Shown here: in pieces, positions 29,731 to 38,043 of the stretch
How positions within the stretch are numbered: the stretch's first letter is position 1
Layout: the number at the start of each line of letters is the position of its first letter
Source: Fibrobacter sp. UBA4309
GTDB taxonomy: Bacteria; Fibrobacterota; Fibrobacteria; Fibrobacterales; Fibrobacteraceae
Assembly: GCF_002395745.1 (NCBI RefSeq)
Contig: NZ_DGUN01000027.1
Coordinates: 33,328-97,327 of the forward strand
Reading direction: 5' to 3'
Length of the DNA stretch: 64,000 nt
Translations under genes and position numbers: made by a program
The notes under the pieces: model-generated
Database searches by the model: none
Told to the model about the DNA's origin: nothing
Seen by the model: the letters and a program-made list of their open reading frames with translations, nothing else

Positions 29731-31355
29731 ACGACCAGGTTTTACTCTACTTGCAGATTGCGTTCTGGGTGCTCGTCTTTTTGTTGGTCCTCTGTTATTG
29801 CCTTTTTCCGCTGTCATTGCCTTTCGTGAGCGAACTTTTCAAGCGCCGCCACCGCCATATCGACAAGAATTTTGAATTGCCGATGGTGACGCTCCTGATT
29901 TCTGCCTATAACGAAGAGGCGGTTATCGAACGCAAGATAAAGAACATCCAGGAAATCGATTACCCCAAGGAAAAGCTGGAAGTCTTGATTGGCGACGACG
30001 GTTCCGCCGATGCGACTGCCGAAATCGTGGCGCGGTATGCCGATCAGGGAATCACCTTGGTCAAGGCCCCGAAAAACGCCGGCAAGGCGGCGATGCTCAA
30101 CCGTCTGCAGAAACTGGCTCATGGCGAAATCCTCGTGTTCTGCGATGCGAATACGATGTTCTTCCCGAATGTGATCCGCAAGCTGGTCGCCCCGTTCTGC
30201 GATACAAAAATCGGTTGCGTCTGCGGACACCTGATTCTTTCGGACAAGAGCGGTAGCGTCCTTGGCCGCGGCGAAAGTTCGTATTGGGATCTGGAATCCG
30301 AGATAAAGAAGTTCGAAGGTGTCCTGGACCGCCTGATAGGCGGCAATGGCGCCCTGTACGCTATCCGCAGGGAACTCTATACGGAACTGCCCGTGAAAAA
30401 GAGCGTCATGGACGACTTCTTCATTACGACCAAGATTTTGCAGAAAGGTTATTTCTGTACGTTCGTCCCGAGCGCAATCGGTACGGAACAGACCTCGAAA
30501 GAAGGCGGTGGCGAATACCGCCGCAAGGTGCGTATCGGCCGCGCGAATTTCAATTACCTGTTCTCTTACCTGCCGCTGCTGAATCCGTTCAGGCCCCTGC
30601 TCGCCTATCTGTTCCTTTCGCACAAGCTTCTGCGCTGGTTCTCCCCGCATATCCTGATTCTGCTCTTTATTATCAATGCCCTGCTCTTGACGGAAGGGAC
30701 CGTCTACTGCGTGACCTTTGCCATGATGGTCCTTACTGCGCTTGTCTGCGTGACGAAGATTGTGCCGAGCGCCTTTTATTTCGTTTCTATGAACATGGCG
30801 CTGCTCAAGGGATTCTTCCTGGCTTTCCGTAGGGAAAAGAGTGGCGGCTGGTCTCGCGAGGCCAGAAGCGATGACGACGAAAGTGCCGCCGTGGCTGTCA
30901 AGGCGCTCCCGCTGGTATTTGCCTGTGCTGTCGCCATGAGCTCCGCTCCTGCGAACGCGTTTACGATGGATGTCCAGGGTGGCGTCGTCAACCACGTGAG
31001 CGAAATAACGGACTTCAACCTGAGCATTTATGGCCATTGGTGGTATCCTATCGACCAGATGGTCTTTGTTGGCATCGGTGGCGGTTATCAGGAAATCGAC
31101 AATGTCGGTCTCGTGCCGCTGAGTGCCAGTGCCTGGATTCGTCTGCCGATGGGCGGACAGACTCTCCCTGTCGTTACAGGGGATCTCGGCTACCTGATCG
31201 GCAGTGACCATCAGCTATTCTGGAGGACCGGCGGTGGCTTGGATATCAAGAATGGCGACTATTCTTCTATCATGCTCATGGGCGGATACGAATTCCTGGA
31301 GCACGACGGCAAGGGATTCATTTATCTGCAGGCCGGCATCTTGATCGAACTTTAG
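29727..31355 (+). CDS. GT2 glycosyltransferase fused to a signal-peptide-like segment and barrel-like domain
   Basis: A 542-residue protein. Residues 1-30 are a membrane helix; 50-260 form a processive GT2 domain (LISAYNEEAVIERK, GDDGSADAT, CDANTMF, DDFFITTK, RRKVRIGRANF); three helices follow (about 300-375). After a charged stretch, residues 389-411 look like a signal peptide ending ANA, and the last 130 residues are beta-rich with alternating aromatic strands, as in small outer-membrane barrels. One open frame covers all of it, with no internal ATG start and only a GTG at 30891 lacking a ribosome site. Either a true fusion or two former genes joined. Confidence 0.8.
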   Translation: MNDQVLLYLQIAFWVLVFLLVLCYCLFPLSLPFVSELFKRRHRHIDKNFELPMVTLLISAYNEEAVIERKIKNIQEIDYPKEKLEVLIGDDGSADATAEIVARYADQGITLVKAPKNAGKAAMLNRLQKLAHGEILVFCDANTMFFPNVIRKLVAPFCDTKIGCVCGHLILSDKSGSVLGRGESSYWDLESEIKKFEGVLDRLIGGNGALYAIRRELYTELPVKKSVMDDFFITTKILQKGYFCTFVPSAIGTEQTSKEGGGEYRRKVRIGRANFNYLFSYLPLLNPFRPLLAYLFLSHKLLRWFSPHILILLFIINALLLTEGTVYCVTFAMMVLTALVCVTKIVPSAFYFVSMNMALLKGFFLAFRREKSGGWSREARSDDDESAAVAVKALPLVFACAVAMSSAPANAFTMDVQGGVVNHVSEITDFNLSIYGHWWYPIDQMVFVGIGGGYQEIDNVGLVPLSASAWIRLPMGGQTLPVVTGDLGYLIGSDHQLFWRTGGGLDIKNGDYSSIMLMGGYEFLEHDGKGFIYLQAGILIEL

Positions 31356-31420
31356 CCAACTTTCTACCGCCTACTGTCTACTAACCACTGTTTACTTAAC
31401 CACTTTAACAAGAGTGATGG

Positions 31421-31443
31421 ATCCTCGGCCTTTGGCCAAGGAT
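31421..31443. repeat. ATCCT/AGGAT hairpin repeat
   Basis: ATCCTCGGCC-TTT-GGCCAAGGAT forms a near-perfect hairpin between convergent genes. It shares its ends (GTCATCCT, AGGATCCA) with the repeat inside the EF-G paralogue. Upstream, 31360-31400 is a decayed CTACTAACCACTG-type repeat. Confidence 0.65.
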
Positions 31444-31485
31444 GACACTGCCAATTAAACACACTTCACATTGCGACGGAGTCGC

Positions 31486-32559
31486 TTACCCCTTCGCGAG
31501 CATTTCCATGAGTTCGGAATCCAGACGTTCGGGGTTGTCGTATTGGGCGAGTCCGTTATGTAGCGATTCGCCTTTGGACACGATGCCGAAATCCAGGTTC
31601 TTGTAGTTCCAGTAGCTGTAGCCCACGTCTGCTTCTCTCAGGATGTCGAGGAAATCGCGTGTCCAGGCAAGCTGGTATTCTCGGGGCACCTGTACGTATA
31701 CGCCGAACTCGTTGCAGGCTACCGGCAAGTCGTACTTGGCCCTGAAATCGAGGGCGTTCTGGATGCTTGCCTGAAGGCGGGCTTTGTCCCATACGCCGTA
31801 TTCGACGTCGAGACGCGTCGTGCCTCCGTTTTCGGGCGGGGCGTAGTCGCCAGGCCAGGGACGCTTGATCTTGAAGAACGGGTCGTTGATCCAGGCTGCG
31901 CCCTGGTGGGTGAAAGTCACCGGGGTGTAGGTGTGGAAACTGTAGATGGCGTTGTCGTCGTCCAGCGGAGTCAGCACGTTGAATTCTCGGGCGCTGTTCC
32001 ACTTGTTGCTGCCTACCACGATGGTGTTTTTCGGGGCGTGCTTGCGGATTGCCCAGAAAAGTTCGTCTTTTACCTTGTCCCAGACCTTGGAATCGGTGCC
32101 GGCAGGTTCGTTCAGCAGTTCCATCATGACGCGGGTCTGCCCGCTATAGCGTTCGGCCATGTAGGCCCAGACCTTGCAGGCGCCTTCGCGGGCCTTGGGG
32201 TCGACAAAGAAGGGCTGTTCCTGGTACGATCCCAGGTGGAAGTCGTGGCCGGGACACTTGTGCAGATCCAGGATGACGTCCAGGTCGGCTTCCTGGATTT
32301 CCCGGAGCGCCTTGTCCAGCAGCGCGAAAACGGCGTCGTTGGGCTTGAGCTCGTCACCTTCGAACAAGTTAAAATAGTCTACGGGTAACCTTACGTGGTT
32401 GAACCCCGCCTCCCGGATGCGCCTGAAATCCGAGACACCGAGAAAACTCTCGATATGGGGCAACAGCCCCGGAAATCCTACGGGATCTTTTTCCTGGATG
32501 CAGTCTACTTGACTGAACCAGCCACCCAAATTCACTCCCCGTAGTCTTTCTTTTTTCAT
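31486..32559 (-). CDS. GH5 endoglucanase, CelC-like, without signal peptide
   Basis: A 357-residue TIM-barrel glycoside hydrolase. RGVNLGGWFSQ at the N-terminus, HVRLPVDY, DLHKCPGHDF, Glu151 in ELLNEPAG (acid/base), SFHTYTPVTFTHQGA and Glu284 in ACNEFGV (nucleophile) match the Clostridium thermocellum CelC type. No signal peptide or carbohydrate-binding module is present, so it is probably cytoplasmic or periplasmic by another route, acting on beta-glucan oligosaccharides. Followed 24 bases upstream by a small gene on the same strand. Confidence 0.9.
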   Translation of the reverse strand: MKKERLRGVNLGGWFSQVDCIQEKDPVGFPGLLPHIESFLGVSDFRRIREAGFNHVRLPVDYFNLFEGDELKPNDAVFALLDKALREIQEADLDVILDLHKCPGHDFHLGSYQEQPFFVDPKAREGACKVWAYMAERYSGQTRVMMELLNEPAGTDSKVWDKVKDELFWAIRKHAPKNTIVVGSNKWNSAREFNVLTPLDDDNAIYSFHTYTPVTFTHQGAAWINDPFFKIKRPWPGDYAPPENGGTTRLDVEYGVWDKARLQASIQNALDFRAKYDLPVACNEFGVYVQVPREYQLAWTRDFLDILREADVGYSYWNYKNLDFGIVSKGESLHNGLAQYDNPERLDSELMEMLAKG

Positions 32560-32583
32560 GTTTTATTCCGCCTTAAACAGAAG

Positions 32584-32874
32584 TTATTCGTTGGTAATGT
32601 TCAAACTTTCGTTGGCGATGTTCAGTTCCAGGATGACCTCCATGTCTTCCGGATAATCGTTGAATGCAATGACGAGTCCGACTTTCTTTTCTTCGTCCTT
32701 CTGCTTTTCGAACTGGACAACGTCGTTGATTTTCATTTTAATGACCGCTTCCTGCGTGACAGGAATTTCAATGGTCATTCCCTTGCTGATGGGTCCTTCT
32801 TCGATTTTTCCCTTGAACACCAGACTTTTTTGATCTTCGCCTAGCGAAGTCTTCTTGACATGAAATCTAGCCAT
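32584..32874 (-). CDS. Small beta-rich protein of unknown function
   Basis: A 96-residue protein with alternating beta strands: FKGKIEEGPISKGMTIEIP and FEKQKDEEKKVGLVIAF. The strand order and the 'G.I..GPI..GM.I' pattern recall domain 2 of EF-Tu-like proteins, but this is weak. It precedes the GH5 gene by 24 bases and probably shares its transcript. Start context AGAGAATA. Confidence 0.65.
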   Translation of the reverse strand: MARFHVKKTSLGEDQKSLVFKGKIEEGPISKGMTIEIPVTQEAVIKMKINDVVQFEKQKDEEKKVGLVIAFNDYPEDMEVILELNIANESLNITNE

Positions 32875-32947
32875 TATTCTCTAGTCGTTATCTTTTATTT
32901 TGTGGTTCAATTTTTTTTGTGACCTGTTGAATGCCACGTATAAAAAT

Positions 32948-32954
32948 TAACTTT
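32948..32954 (+). promoter_or_regulatory. TAACTTT promoter box of mqnA
   Basis: TAACTTT ends five bases before ATG 32960, with only T/A between and no Shine-Dalgarno sequence. Confidence 0.45.
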
Positions 32955-32959
32955 TTTAT

Positions 32960-33778
32960 ATGACCCTCCGTGTTGGACGAATTCCGTTTTTAGTCTGTGC
33001 GCCGTTTTTCCATGACTTTTTGGAACGTGAAAAAGAATTCCCCGATATTGAATTCGTGGACGGTCCGCCGAGTGCCCACTGCGCTGGATTGAAAGACGGC
33101 TCGATACATTTGTCCCCGGCATCGTCTATCACTTTTGCGCAAAAGCCGGGCGCGTTCGTGCTGTCGCCGAAACTTTGTACGTCGTGCTCGTTCGAGGTGC
33201 GTTCCGTGAAGCTTTTTTCCAGGTTCCCGATAGAAGAGCTGTCTGGCCGCAAGGTGCGCATGACTAGCCAGAGCATGACTTCGGTCGCGCTTTTGCGGAT
33301 TTTGCTGGAACTGCGCCATGGACTCAAGCCCGTGTACGTTTCGGGGCTTGCCGCGGAAGATTCCGATGACGCCTGCCTCCTGATTGGCGATATGGCTCTC
33401 GAAGAAAACGAGCGCCACCGCTTTGAATTTGACTATGATCTCGGTTCGCTTTGGCAGGACTGGCAGGGGTTGCCGTTTGTGTTCGGTACCTGGATTATTG
33501 CGAAGGAAGCTCTCGCTCCTGAAGTTCGTCCCGTGCTTGACAGGTATCTGGAAATGACAGAAAGGAGTATCGAACGGTTCCGTAACGACATATCCGGCTC
33601 GCTGGACCGGTGGCTTGCCAAATATCCGGTAAAGTTGCCCCGTCTTCTGGTGGAGGACTATTATCGGGTTCTGGATTACCGTTTTACCGAGGAACGCAAG
33701 GAATCCCTAGTGAAATTTTATAGATTTGCGGCGCAGTTGGGGCTGCTAGGGGTTGCCCCGAGACTAGAATTCATATAG
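32960..33778 (+). CDS. mqnA: Chorismate dehydratase of the futalosine pathway
   Basis: A 272-residue periplasmic-binding-protein-like enzyme that converts chorismate to 3-enolpyruvoylbenzoate, the first futalosine step in menaquinone synthesis. VGRIPFLVCAPFF, the SPASSITFA loop, SGRKVRMTSQSMTSVALLRILLE and LIGDMALE, then DLGSLWQDWQGLPFVFGTW, follow the MqnA/MqnD pattern. Start ATG 32960 is leaderless-type. Other mqn genes are outside the window. Confidence 0.87.
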   Translation: MTLRVGRIPFLVCAPFFHDFLEREKEFPDIEFVDGPPSAHCAGLKDGSIHLSPASSITFAQKPGAFVLSPKLCTSCSFEVRSVKLFSRFPIEELSGRKVRMTSQSMTSVALLRILLELRHGLKPVYVSGLAAEDSDDACLLIGDMALEENERHRFEFDYDLGSLWQDWQGLPFVFGTWIIAKEALAPEVRPVLDRYLEMTERSIERFRNDISGSLDRWLAKYPVKLPRLLVEDYYRVLDYRFTEERKESLVKFYRFAAQLGLLGVAPRLEFI

Positions 33779-33807
33779 TTTTATTGTTGTGACGGGGAGA
33801 TCAGGGA

Positions 33808-34671
33808 ATGGTCGAAGAAAAGATTCTCATCGTAGATGACAGCGCGGAAGTGCTGGAGAAAACTCAGAACATGCTGACGCAGGTGGGGTATAGCGTTGTA
33901 CCCTGCCATTCTGGCGAGCAGGCTCTGGAAATCTTGAACAAGGAACGCTTTGACCTGGTGCTCCTGGATATCAATATGCCGAGCCTGAACGGCTACGAAG
34001 TCTGCCTGCGCATTCGGCAGATTTTTGCCCTGGACGACCTGCCGATCATATTCCTCACGAGCCGTGAAGATTCTGACAGCGTGACCAAGGGATTCCATGC
34101 CGGCGCTTCGGATTTCGTTTCGAAGAGCGCCCTTTCCGACGTGCTGTTGGCCCGTGTGAATGTCCACATTCGTTTGTCCAGAACGCTCCGGTTCTTGCGG
34201 GATATCTCGTTGACCGACGACTTGACCGGCTGTTACAACCGTCGCCATGGCGTGTATACCCTACGTGAATGGTTTGCCCGCAGCAAGCGCTACGGTACTC
34301 CGTTCTCGATGATTTATTTTGATTTGAACGGCCTCAAGAATGTGAACGACAGCTATGGCCACCAGGCCGGCGACCTTTTGCTCCGTTCAGTAGTCAACGC
34401 CTGCAAAAAACTTCTCCGCGAATCGGATTTGCTGTTCCGCATGGGCGGCGACGAATTCATGGTGCTTTGCCCGGATACCGACAAGCGCGGCGCATTCATT
34501 TGTGCGGAACGCATGCTCGAATCCGTCAAGGCGGTCACTATCGTAGACCAGTCGGTGACGTTCGCATACGGAATCGCCCATTCCAATGAAGACTACAAGG
34601 ATGTGGACGAAATGCTCCACAGCGCAGATTCTTCGATGTACGAATGCAAGAAGAAAATGCGCGGGAAATAA
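33808..34671 (+). CDS. Response regulator with GGDEF domain (diguanylate cyclase)
   Basis: A 287-residue protein: receiver domain 1-122 with phospho-acceptor Asp54 in LLDINMPS, then a GGDEF domain (125-287) with intact MGGDEFMVL signature. RESD ends five residues before GGDEF, a canonical product-inhibition I-site, so c-di-GMP feedback is expected. Phosphorylation should drive dimerisation and c-di-GMP synthesis. No histidine kinase is adjacent. GGGGAGATCAGGG precedes the ATG. Confidence 0.9.
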   Translation: MVEEKILIVDDSAEVLEKTQNMLTQVGYSVVPCHSGEQALEILNKERFDLVLLDINMPSLNGYEVCLRIRQIFALDDLPIIFLTSREDSDSVTKGFHAGASDFVSKSALSDVLLARVNVHIRLSRTLRFLRDISLTDDLTGCYNRRHGVYTLREWFARSKRYGTPFSMIYFDLNGLKNVNDSYGHQAGDLLLRSVVNACKKLLRESDLLFRMGGDEFMVLCPDTDKRGAFICAERMLESVKAVTIVDQSVTFAYGIAHSNEDYKDVDEMLHSADSSMYECKKKMRGK

Positions 34672-34677
34672 AATCCT

Positions 34678-35316
34678 TTAAATCCCGGTTTTGATGGCGG
34701 CGAGCAACTTCTTCAAGTTGATCGCGATGTCGTCCCATTTTCCGTCGGTCATCAACTTGACGTTGAAGATGCTTGCCCCGAACGAAAGCAGGTTCGCACC
34801 GGCCTTCAGGTAGGTGCTGGCGTTTTCTGCGTTTACGCCTCCACATGCCATGAGCGGAATATCGCGGAACGGGCCGCGCAGCGCCTTGATGTATTCGGGA
34901 CCGCCGACGCAGTTTACGGGAAATATCTTGACTGCCGTCGCGCCGAGGTCGAAGGCCTTCTGGACTTCGGTCGGGGTGAGGGCTCCCGGGATAATGGGGA
35001 TGCCGGCAGTGCAAGAAAGCCGGATTATCTCGTTGCGCGTGTTCGGGGTGACAATGAATTCCGCCCCGGCGGCAAGTGCCTTTTCCAGGTCGTGGCCGTG
35101 ACGGACGGTGCCTGCACCTACGGTGATGCCATGGGGCTTGGCGGCGGCCTTGAGCGCAGCTATGATCTGTTCGGCGTCAGCCGTGTTCATGGTGACTTCG
35201 ATGGCCTTGAGGCCGCAGGCTGCTGCGGTCGTGGCGCAAAGTTCTTCGGCTCCTCGCGGAATGTCGCGCAGGATTCCGATAACGGGAGTGTCTTTCAAAA
35301 ATTCAAGAAGGTTCAT
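34678..35316 (-). CDS. eda: KDPG/KHG aldolase
   Basis: A 212-residue class I aldolase that cleaves 2-keto-3-deoxy-6-phosphogluconate or 2-keto-4-hydroxyglutarate. AIEVTMNT carries the catalytic Glu, GAGTV and TPNTRNEI bind substrate, and the Schiff-base Lys is in VKIFPVNCVGG. It ends seven bases from the convergent diguanylate cyclase and diverges from the helicase. TATACTA lies five bases before the ATG. Confidence 0.9.
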   Translation of the reverse strand: MNLLEFLKDTPVIGILRDIPRGAEELCATTAAACGLKAIEVTMNTADAEQIIAALKAAAKPHGITVGAGTVRHGHDLEKALAAGAEFIVTPNTRNEIIRLSCTAGIPIIPGALTPTEVQKAFDLGATAVKIFPVNCVGGPEYIKALRGPFRDIPLMACGGVNAENASTYLKAGANLLSFGASIFNVKLMTDGKWDDIAINLKKLLAAIKTGI

Positions 35317-35321
35317 GGTTA

Positions 35322-35358
35322 TAGTATAGAATTTTACGGTCCTGTTTTTTCTAAATTT
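35322..35358. promoter_or_regulatory. Divergent promoter boxes for eda and the DEAD helicase
   Basis: TATACTA (minus strand, 35322-35328) ends five bases before the eda ATG. TAAATTT (plus strand, 35352-35358) ends nine bases before the helicase ATG. Neither gene has a Shine-Dalgarno sequence. Confidence 0.5.
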
Positions 35359-35367
35359 GGCGTCAAC

Positions 35368-36786
35368 ATGTTATTTTCAGAACTTCCCCTGGTCAATCCC
35401 CTCCAGCGAGCAGTCCGTGCCGTTGGTTACGAACAGCCCACCCCCATTCAGGAACAGTCCATCCCGAGCCTTTTGGAAGGCAAGGACCTTCTGGGCATCG
35501 CCCAGACGGGTACGGGGAAGACGGCGGCGTTCGCGCTCCCGATTCTGCAACGGCTGCTTGATTCCGGGAAGTTCCGCGCACCCAAGACATGCCGTGCGCT
35601 GATTCTTTTGCCGACGCGCGAGCTCGCTATCCAGGTGGAAGAATGCTTCAAGCAGTACGCCCAGTTTACCGCGATTTCGACTACCTGCATTTTTGGAGGC
35701 GTGAGCGACGCTTCGCAAAAGCGCAACCTGATTCGAGGTGTCGACGTCCTGGTCGCGACTCCCGGGCGCCTGCTCGACCTGATCGGCCAGAAGGCTGTTT
35801 CGCTGAAGGCATTGGAATTCTTTGTGCTCGACGAAGCCGACCGCATGCTCGACATGGGATTCATCCACGATATCCGCAAGGTGGTGGCGCTGCTCCCGCA
35901 GGTGCGACAGAACTTGTTCTTCAGCGCGACGATGCCCGATGATATCACGAAGCTTGCCGCGACGATCCTGCGCCCGAATCCGGTTCGAGTGGAAGTGGCT
36001 CCGCAGAGCACGCCGATTGAACGCATCCGCCAGGAACTCTACCGCATCGACAAGCGCCGCAAGGGCGCCTTGCTCAAGGAACTTTTGCTTGCGCATCCCG
36101 AAATGAAAAAGGTGCTGGTGTTCAGCCGCACCAAGCACGGAGCCGACAAGATTACGCGCGTGCTCGAGAAGGCGGGAATCAAGTGCTCCGCGATTCACGG
36201 CAACAAGAGCCAGAACAGGCGCCAGGAAGCCCTCGGGAATTTCAAGAAGGAATCGATCCGCGTGCTGGTGGCTACCGATATTGCCGCCCGCGGCATAGAC
36301 GTGGACGATGTCTCGCATGTGTTCAACTACGACTTGCCCGATGTGCCCGAGACGTTCGTGCACCGCATTGGACGTACCGCCCGTGCAGGCAAGGACGGCA
36401 TCGCGATTTCGTTCTGCGCTCCTGATGAAGAACAGGACTTGCGCGCTATTGAAAAGCTCACGCGCATCCGCATTCCGGAAGGCGACAAGGCGATTTACGA
36501 GAAGCTGCCGCCGCAGCAGAAGGAAACGCCCGAAAGCGAGATGAGGAATGCCCGCGGAAGGTTGCCGCGCCGCGAAAATCCGGCGCACGGGAAGCCCGCT
36601 CAGCCCAAGACTGCACAAAAAAATGCGCAGCCTAAGCCCGCGCAAAAACCGGCACAGCCCGCTCGTGGGGAACATCCCGCGCCGTCGAATAACGCTCCCG
36701 CTCAGGGGAATGCCCCGCGCCACCGTCGCCGCAACCGCCCAGGTTCAAGGGCCCGCCGCCGCATGCGCGAAGCTGCGTCTAACTAA
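35368..36786 (+). CDS. DEAD-box RNA helicase, RhlE type
   Basis: A 472-residue helicase. Q motif (PTPIQEQSIP), AQTGTGKT (Walker A), PTRELAIQ, VLDEADRML (DEAD), SATMP, and the second RecA domain with ATDIAARGID and HRIGRTARAG are all present. The last 90 residues are a basic Lys/Pro/Gln/Arg low-complexity tail that should bind RNA. RhlE-type proteins act in ribosome assembly and RNA decay at low temperature. ATG 35368 is chosen; a longer upstream frame overlaps eda. Confidence 0.92.
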   Translation: MLFSELPLVNPLQRAVRAVGYEQPTPIQEQSIPSLLEGKDLLGIAQTGTGKTAAFALPILQRLLDSGKFRAPKTCRALILLPTRELAIQVEECFKQYAQFTAISTTCIFGGVSDASQKRNLIRGVDVLVATPGRLLDLIGQKAVSLKALEFFVLDEADRMLDMGFIHDIRKVVALLPQVRQNLFFSATMPDDITKLAATILRPNPVRVEVAPQSTPIERIRQELYRIDKRRKGALLKELLLAHPEMKKVLVFSRTKHGADKITRVLEKAGIKCSAIHGNKSQNRRQEALGNFKKESIRVLVATDIAARGIDVDDVSHVFNYDLPDVPETFVHRIGRTARAGKDGIAISFCAPDEEQDLRAIEKLTRIRIPEGDKAIYEKLPPQQKETPESEMRNARGRLPRRENPAHGKPAQPKTAQKNAQPKPAQKPAQPARGEHPAPSNNAPAQGNAPRHRRRNRPGSRARRRMREAASN

Positions 36787-36793
36787 CCGTAGA

Positions 36794-37804
36794 TTATTCT
36801 ACCAGACTGTAGCGCTGGCTCCTGCCGCCCTTGGGATTCGCCTTCACAATGCCTTTCTTGATGAGACTCTGTATTTCGCGGAGCGCGGTGTCGTGGCTTG
36901 TTCCAAAAACCCTGGCGACGTCCTTCGCTGTAAATTCTCGCGGAATTTCTCCAGCGAGGGCTGCTTCCAGAAGAACCTGTTCTCGCTCGCCGGTGGGCGT
37001 GCCTGTGAGTTTGTTCATAAAGGTGGCGTGACGGATTCCTGCCTGGAGTTCTTTTTTGCGGTTTTCTATTGCCGAGTCGATTTGCGAAAGGAACCACAGA
37101 ATCCAATCGGTAAGGTCTCCGTTGCCGCACTGGGCCTTGTTCAGCGTGCGAAAATATCTGTCGCGGTTTTCCAGGATTTGCCTGTTGAGCGAAAACGGCA
37201 GATGGTTCGTCTTTTGTGCACGGCAGAGTTGCAATGCCGTGATGGTACGGATGAGCCTGCCGTTCCCTTCGCGGAACGGGCTTATCGTGAGGAACCAGAA
37301 ATGCGCAATCGCGGCCTTGATGGTGCCGTCCATCGGGGACTTTTCGAACCAGTCAAAAAAATGTCCCATTTCGGTCTGGAGCCTTTCGGGGCCGGGGCCT
37401 GCAAAGCGCATGTTTTCGGAGACGACTTCGTAGGAGGTCTCACGGTAGCCGGGAGTCTTGTGGCCGGTCAGTGCAGAATGCCAGCCGAACAGGCGCTCCG
37501 GAGTGAGCGGGTTTGCACTGTTCTCGATAGCGCCGAGGTAGTTGCGGATATGTACGGAGTGGGCCTGGGAACGGAGTGCGAGATCTTTTGCTACATCGTC
37601 GAGATCCAGAGCGTACCCGTCAATAGCGAAGTTGGCGACGATGTCGTCGGTGATGACTCCCGTTTCGAGATCCTTGGAGTTGACAAAGGTCAGGAGACCT
37701 GCCAGTCGCCCTTCCTCGAAGCACGTTTTGCCCAGGGCGTCGAGCACGCGCTTGTTGTCGAATCGGAAATGGGTCCAGTCCGGGAATTGGTGGATAAAAA
37801 GCAT
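36794..37804 (-). CDS. Fic/DUF4172 family protein with altered catalytic His
   Basis: A 336-residue protein: N-terminal DUF4172-like region (IHQFPDWTHFRFD), Fic core (about 100-230) and a C-terminal winged helix (EFTAKDVARVFGTSHDTALREIQ). The Fic motif reads ISPFREGNGRLIR, where the AMP-transferring His (IHPF...) is Ser175; codon AGC is clear. The inhibitory motif position (S/T-xxx-E-G) reads NFAIDG, with Asp for Glu. So canonical AMPylation is doubtful. ATG 37804 follows a TATATTA box by five bases; a longer upstream frame overlaps the riboswitch and is rejected. Confidence 0.85.
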   Translation of the reverse strand: MLFIHQFPDWTHFRFDNKRVLDALGKTCFEEGRLAGLLTFVNSKDLETGVITDDIVANFAIDGYALDLDDVAKDLALRSQAHSVHIRNYLGAIENSANPLTPERLFGWHSALTGHKTPGYRETSYEVVSENMRFAGPGPERLQTEMGHFFDWFEKSPMDGTIKAAIAHFWFLTISPFREGNGRLIRTITALQLCRAQKTNHLPFSLNRQILENRDRYFRTLNKAQCGNGDLTDWILWFLSQIDSAIENRKKELQAGIRHATFMNKLTGTPTGEREQVLLEAALAGEIPREFTAKDVARVFGTSHDTALREIQSLIKKGIVKANPKGGRSQRYSLVE

Positions 37805-37864
37805 ACGGATAATATAAATCTTTTTAACGCAAGCGGTGCGTAGAAAAAAGATGCTATATTTTGA

Positions 37865-38025
37865 AAAAGTTTCCTGTGCCCTGAAAAGCCTTGAGAGAAC
37901 CCCGTGAAAGCCGGGGACGGTCGCGCCGCTGTAAGGGAGGACGAAACCGGCAAGAACCAATGTCCGGAAACGGATGTGAAGGAGCCGGGAGTAGGGCGAT
38001 CCCCGAGTCAGAAGAACTGTGGGAA
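37865..38025 (+). promoter_or_regulatory. Cobalamin (B12) riboswitch
   Basis: The conserved core is clear: GCCGGGGACGGTCGCGCCGCTGTAA at 37910-37934 in shortened notation (GACGGTCGCGCCGCTGTAA), and CCCCGAGTCAGAAGA at 38001-38015, in the order and spacing of AdoCbl riboswitches. A purine-rich CCTGAAAAGCC segment starts it. It ends 20 bases before the receptor ATG, next to the GAGGAAAG ribosome site, so B12 likely blocks translation or elongation of both downstream genes. Confidence 0.9.
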
Positions 38026-38043
38026 ACTGTTGAACGAGGAAAG

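Noticed and set aside
30871..30940. Separate gene for the barrel-like domain starting at ATG 30871
   Set aside because: That ATG is in another frame and reaches a stop after about 22 codons; only a GTG at 30891 is in frame and it has no ribosome site.
35092..35367. N-terminal extension of the DEAD helicase
   Set aside because: It runs antisense to eda; helicase homology begins directly after ATG 35368.
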